Translations under genes and position numbers: made by a program
Assembly (NCBI RefSeq): GCF_009900745.1
Contig: NZ_WXVU01000003.1
Span: 186,001 to 250,000, forward strand
Origin: Chryseobacterium sp. c4a
Lineage (GTDB): Bacteria > Bacteroidota > Bacteroidia > Flavobacteriales > Weeksellaceae
Length of the DNA stretch: 64,000 bases
Direction of reading: 5' to 3'
The notes under the pieces: generated by a model
Seen by the model: the letters and a program-made list of their open reading frames with translations, nothing else
The model's database searches: none
What the model was told of the DNA's origin: nothing
Part shown: positions 61,501 through 64,000 of the stretch, in pieces
Layout of the letters: each line of letters starts with the position of its first letter
Numbering within the stretch: the first letter of the stretch is position 1

Positions 61501-62044
61501 CATTAAAACATTTTTGTCCATTATATGTTACTTGAAAATTTCCATTTTCGGAATACACTAAAAACTTCCCTGTATTATCGTAAACAAAATATCCATTATA
61601 TCCTAAAAAGTCAAAATAGAAAGTATTAGGCTCATAAGCATCTTGTATATTAACATTAGGATTATCTAAAATTTCCTTTTTTGATAGTAGAATTTTGGGA
61701 TCTTTAACTAAACAATTATAAACAGTAGATGCTACAGCTCCTTCTTTTATAGACTTGTATGCTGGTGAATGAAGTGAACCTGGCTTTTTATAGGCTATTG
61801 TAATTTTACCAAACACATTTAATCTCCATCCTCCTCTCTCATAGTCATAGCTACCATTTAAAGATGTTTCACCTAAATTGACATTATACATAGGGATAGA
61901 TAAATTAATTCTACCAATATTAAGGTCATTAGAAATGTTAGTTTTCCAAGCAATACCATAATCCTCAGGTATTTTTCCTTGTCCTTTAGAAAATTGGCAA
62001 ATCATCAATAAGACAATAAGCAATTGTATTTCAAATCTCTTCAT
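58523..62044 (-). CDS. Large secreted RHS/YD-related protein
   Basis: A 1173-residue exported protein (signal peptide about 1-22, ending KGQ). The first 400 residues are beta-rich with IAWKTNISNDLNIGRINLSIPMYNVNLGETSL. YD-type segments occur later (LYDKVGNLLQSKGG, SYEYDTLSRPSRILNED, IEFNYNK). It has no RHS core end block and no toxin-like variable tail. The last 180 residues are Tyr/Asn-rich with three or more Cys. It is encoded directly between the T9SS repeat protein (3 bases upstream) and the RHS toxin (56 bases downstream), so it is probably a partner or part of a shell. Confidence 0.75.
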   Translation of the reverse strand: MKRFEIQLLIVLLMICQFSKGQGKIPEDYGIAWKTNISNDLNIGRINLSIPMYNVNLGETSLNGSYDYERGGWRLNVFGKITIAYKKPGSLHSPAYKSIKEGAVASTVYNCLVKDPKILLSKKEILDNPNVNIQDAYEPNTFYFDFLGYNGYFVYDNTGKFLVYSENGNFQVTYNGQKCFNATEPLMEFPEILIKDDKGNEYYFGGDFNSTDVYYGKTKHTYSYSYDNGSYTQTEDYYTNKRVNYISAFYLKKVKLSNGRVLEAFYANGNKSILDPFTNGLEYINADYPTAMPDVNILKSNNLYMDMDLSGEFNSMSTNVAGQQPIFADRSTTEIFQKLAILDSIKISDYGTLSLFHDRIDYDALKFFHERQKTPNSYHTVGRVKKLLLKDKNNKVIRNIEFNYNKRSLTPVFITNNGEEYGFEYGWGGITSIRYPAGGRKEFEYEDGDISKSNDFIYGNYGAQNILKNVERKAGRRIKKITTFDNTSAQPQITKYSYKNDDGKSSGISTFNPISSKFSTSGGWLQDNVAYTTTGNRGGYDSEIRYSKVTEEIEGKEKNEYYFTDIITNPDSIATKVYYNTPTDIYKAWIPMMVNKNHERGKLYKKVSYDANNVPVFTQYIKYTNFLNNANPIKQYSENCNDCRISDDRFYIESDNRIWQAYNGHRDYYGFYQYQPVIPYLPSSIRTIELVNPNSPSFLETKKYIKYNTLSKYWHPYAIETTEYLPTPWDVTTNTSANGEKKISKLLYAHDLVRNSCSSGNCPADNDLVGGKFSTYKYMTDNHLVNPVIEIETNTKGKTELMEYQYIKDAFSYNLLKIGKIRKSLLNSNFSSDNPSSAEVEDKMSYELYDKVGNLLQSKGGNSIPTTVLYGYHQTLPIVEVVGATYSQVMTAFNLDPSSMDSYLQLDIVKKSNLDKDIYSEESFASALNEFKNNPALKDFKITGYVYDPLVGIKTVIQPSGIKESYEYDTLSRPSRILNEDKNILKEYNYNYKESLKYFNAERSKTFVGNNCKFYQDAIPYNYIVPQGSYISFKQGEVEPLAEKDINEWGQKAADTYGACTNKPYDCTISTDSRFYDNSSYFFNRVYYNNYDSYVGLIRFNTTNHNWGAIGQGNQKIGQIKGICKPRTFKSYRDGDWLISIDSNGDIYASWWGIFKNVTPNEGVTLSFKIPFE

Positions 62045-62047
62045 TAA

Positions 62048-63670
62048 TTATTTTTTAATCAGCTTAGCGTTTGCTGTTTTGTTATTATCCGTTTTTATGG
62101 TTACTAAATATGCCCCCTGTACCAAAGCCTGAGTATTGATTTTGGTCACATTATTTTTCGTTTTCAGACTCTGAAGTTGTCTTCCACTCATATCATACAA
62201 CATAATGTCAGCTTCTTTGAAGTTAAAGCCGATCTCCACATAAGCATAATCTGATACTGGGTTGGGATAAATCTTGATATCCTGTTTTTCGATCAGCTGA
62301 TTTACCTGTTTATCTCCCAACTTTACAATCTTCCAGTTCTCCTTTCCGAGTTCTTTTGCACTGGTTCCTGCCAGAATAATGGATCCATCTCGGTTCAGTG
62401 TAAGATCGGAAAGTCTTTCTTCTTTCTGTCTGGGTTCTCCACTTATATGTTTTCTCCATTGTTCATTGCCATTTTGATCCAGATACAACATCCAAAATGT
62501 TTCATCGTCTTTTTCTATTCTTCCTTCAGCTTGAGTATATCCACCCAAAAGAATTCCTTTTGAGAATTTGTCGTCAGCCGAATGAATCACATTCATTCCC
62601 ATCAGAACATCACGATTTTTGAAGTTATAAGACTTTTGCCACTGTTCATCCCCTTTTTCGTTTAAAGAGATTAGCCATAGATCTGTGCCTTCTTCAATCC
62701 CTACCGTTTTATTTCCTGAGTGATCTGAACGGGATTCTCCACCAATGATATAACCATTGGAAGTCAAAGCAAGCGTTCTTATGTGATCATCTCCTTTTCC
62801 ACCATAGTTCTTTTCCCATTCTACTTTACCGTTTTTGTCTAGTTTGACAATCCAATAATCACCCTCACCAAAATTGCTGCTGTTTTTTCCGGTTTGGGCT
62901 ACAGGATTTGTAGTACGAGCGTTGGAAGACGAAGTCGTTTCACGAGGATTATTACCAGATCCCGGAACGCGAATCTCAGAACTTCTGGAATAAATTCCCA
63001 ATAATACTCCTCCGTCTCTCGTTGGAATCATTTTCTCTATTTCGTCTAAACCTTTTCCACCTAATACTAGTTGAAACAACTCTTTTCCATCTTTGTCCAG
63101 TCTGATAATCCAAACATCTTTAGAACCATAACCTTTGGAAAAATTCTGTACATTTCCGGCTACAAAAAAGCCCAGATCTGTACTTTGAATAACTGCTCTG
63201 GCTTCTTCCTCCGAAGAAGTTCCTAAGGTTTTCTGCCATAATTCATCACCAAATTCATTGATTCTGATTAACCAAATGTCCGAACCGCCTTTAGAATCTT
63301 CTTTTTTATCTAACCCTTTTCCAGAATAAGAGGTTCCGGCCAATAGAAATCCACCATCTTGAGTATTTACTGTTGCTGAAAGATAATCGTGATTTTTTCC
63401 TGAAAAATACCTTTCCCAAACTTCTTCTCCTTGCTGATTGAGTTTTACCAGATGAAAGTCGTAACCATTGTTTTGCTTATTTCCTGAAGCCTGAAGCTTA
63501 TCGTTTTGAATAGAGCTTCCTGTGATAAGGTATTGCTGATCAATTGTGGTGGTAACCTGACTTAGAAAATCCTGAGTAGAGGATTTGATGTCTTTTTGCC
63601 AAACCACTTCCTGAGCAGACACACCTAAAACTGTGCATAATGAATATGCACCGAGATAAAGTTTCTTCAT
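62048..63670 (-). CDS. T9SS-sorted repeat (beta-propeller-like) protein
   Basis: A 540-residue secreted protein (signal peptide about 1-19, ending SAQE). About seven repeats of the form 'DGGFLLAGTSYSGKG...SDIWLIRINEFGDELWQKTLG' run from residue 25 to 440, a pattern predicted to form a beta propeller. The C-terminal 75 residues (IYPNPVSDYAYVEIGF, YDMSGRQLQSLKT, LVQGAYLVTIKT) are a T9SS type A sorting domain. It is the first gene of the RHS operon; whether it presents, carries or is merely co-secreted with the RHS proteins is unknown. Confidence 0.85.
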   Translation of the reverse strand: MKKLYLGAYSLCTVLGVSAQEVVWQKDIKSSTQDFLSQVTTTIDQQYLITGSSIQNDKLQASGNKQNNGYDFHLVKLNQQGEEVWERYFSGKNHDYLSATVNTQDGGFLLAGTSYSGKGLDKKEDSKGGSDIWLIRINEFGDELWQKTLGTSSEEEARAVIQSTDLGFFVAGNVQNFSKGYGSKDVWIIRLDKDGKELFQLVLGGKGLDEIEKMIPTRDGGVLLGIYSRSSEIRVPGSGNNPRETTSSSNARTTNPVAQTGKNSSNFGEGDYWIVKLDKNGKVEWEKNYGGKGDDHIRTLALTSNGYIIGGESRSDHSGNKTVGIEEGTDLWLISLNEKGDEQWQKSYNFKNRDVLMGMNVIHSADDKFSKGILLGGYTQAEGRIEKDDETFWMLYLDQNGNEQWRKHISGEPRQKEERLSDLTLNRDGSIILAGTSAKELGKENWKIVKLGDKQVNQLIEKQDIKIYPNPVSDYAYVEIGFNFKEADIMLYDMSGRQLQSLKTKNNVTKINTQALVQGAYLVTIKTDNNKTANAKLIKK

Positions 63671-64000
63671 TCCCGTGTTGTTTTCGAGTTATTATTAAAA
63701 ATGGCTGCAAAAATATTCTTTTTATTTCTCGATAAAAAGATTTATCAGGAAGGATGAGGGTGAGTTTTATCACGTTTCTTATCTTCTAAAATCATGGTTA
63801 CAAAAGAAGTGTAACCATGTAATGTGGCTTAATCAAAAAGCAAAAAAAATTTACAATCTCTTTTGAAACTATATGAAACTGAAATAAAGCAAGTTATATT
63901 TTAAAAAATTTTGCATACTTAGAGTCTTCGATTCATTAAAACCGGAGTAATTGGGATCAGAAAACAAAATGTTGAAATTTAATGAAACCTGAAATTAGCT
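63671..64000. promoter_or_regulatory. Upstream region of the RHS/T9SS operon
   Basis: No gene in these 330 bases. TATTTTTG on the minus strand (63715-63708) is a TAnnTTTG match 38 bases before the start at 63670. ATGGTTACA (63794-63802) / TGTAACCAT (63810-63818) is a perfect 9-bp inverted repeat with 7-base spacer that may be an operator. The rest is AT-rich. Confidence 0.4.

Noticed and set aside
62048..63600. Bacterial WD40/PQQ enzyme for the repeat protein
   Set aside because: No PQQ-binding or WD motifs; the repeats match the generic T9SS-associated propeller pattern only.

Overview
The window looks like a chromosomal segment of a Flavobacteriia bacterium, most likely Chryseobacterium or a close relative. 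The signs are low GC, TAnnTTTG-type -7 boxes, type IX secretion (T9SS) C-terminal sorting domains, a SusC/SusD-type polysaccharide utilization locus (PUL) and DUF4271/hemD and DUF4296/tgt neighbourhoods. No rRNA, tRNA, CRISPR array, intact insertion sequence, prophage or replication origin was recognised.

Layout. 1-5.9 kb: housekeeping genes (tgt fragment, DUF4296 lipoprotein, dolichyl-phosphate-mannose-synthase-like glycosyltransferase, DUF4271 membrane protein, hemD, oligopeptidase B, a small conserved protein). 6.4-9.6 kb: three tandem paralogous secreted proteins and an AHSA1/SRPBCC protein. 9.8-16.0 kb: a sensor kinase/response regulator pair, followed by a probable metal-handling group: a lipoprotein with three HGxPxHxC repeats, a CC-rich secreted protein, and a TonB-dependent receptor with two heavy-metal-associated (HMA) domains at its N terminus.

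16.3-38.1 kb: a 12-gene, all-minus-strand PUL for high-mannose N-glycans, with an AraC-type regulator beside it. SusC/SusD capture glycans. Three GH18 endo-beta-N-acetylglucosaminidases (one lipoprotein, two T9SS-secreted) release them. Two GH92 enzymes and a GH125 alpha-1,6-mannosidase trim mannose. An AmpG-like MFS carrier probably imports the core disaccharide, and GH130 phosphorolyses Man-beta-1,4-GlcNAc. A ROK sugar kinase and a stand-alone phosphomannose-isomerase cupin feed mannose into glycolysis. One GH92 has Gln in place of the general-acid Glu, which suggests action on mannosyl-phosphate. The susD-MFS gap holds a candidate structured RNA.

38.3-44.4 kb: OsmC, then a TetR regulator with a perfect palindromic operator, a thiolase and two near-identical FabF-type synthases, followed by a cupin pseudogene. 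44.5-54.4 kb: cell-envelope and housekeeping genes (L,D-transpeptidase, msrB, DUF445, pyrD, truC, glyS, a serine hydrolase, a YdeI/DUF1801 protein), including a large hairpin repeat just upstream of glyS. 54.5-63.7 kb: a minus-strand cluster of a T9SS repeat protein, two about 1,180-residue YD/RHS-type proteins (the second ending in a probable toxin domain), and a small acidic, probably frameshifted immunity gene.

Functions are assigned from recognised motifs and family knowledge. No database search was run.
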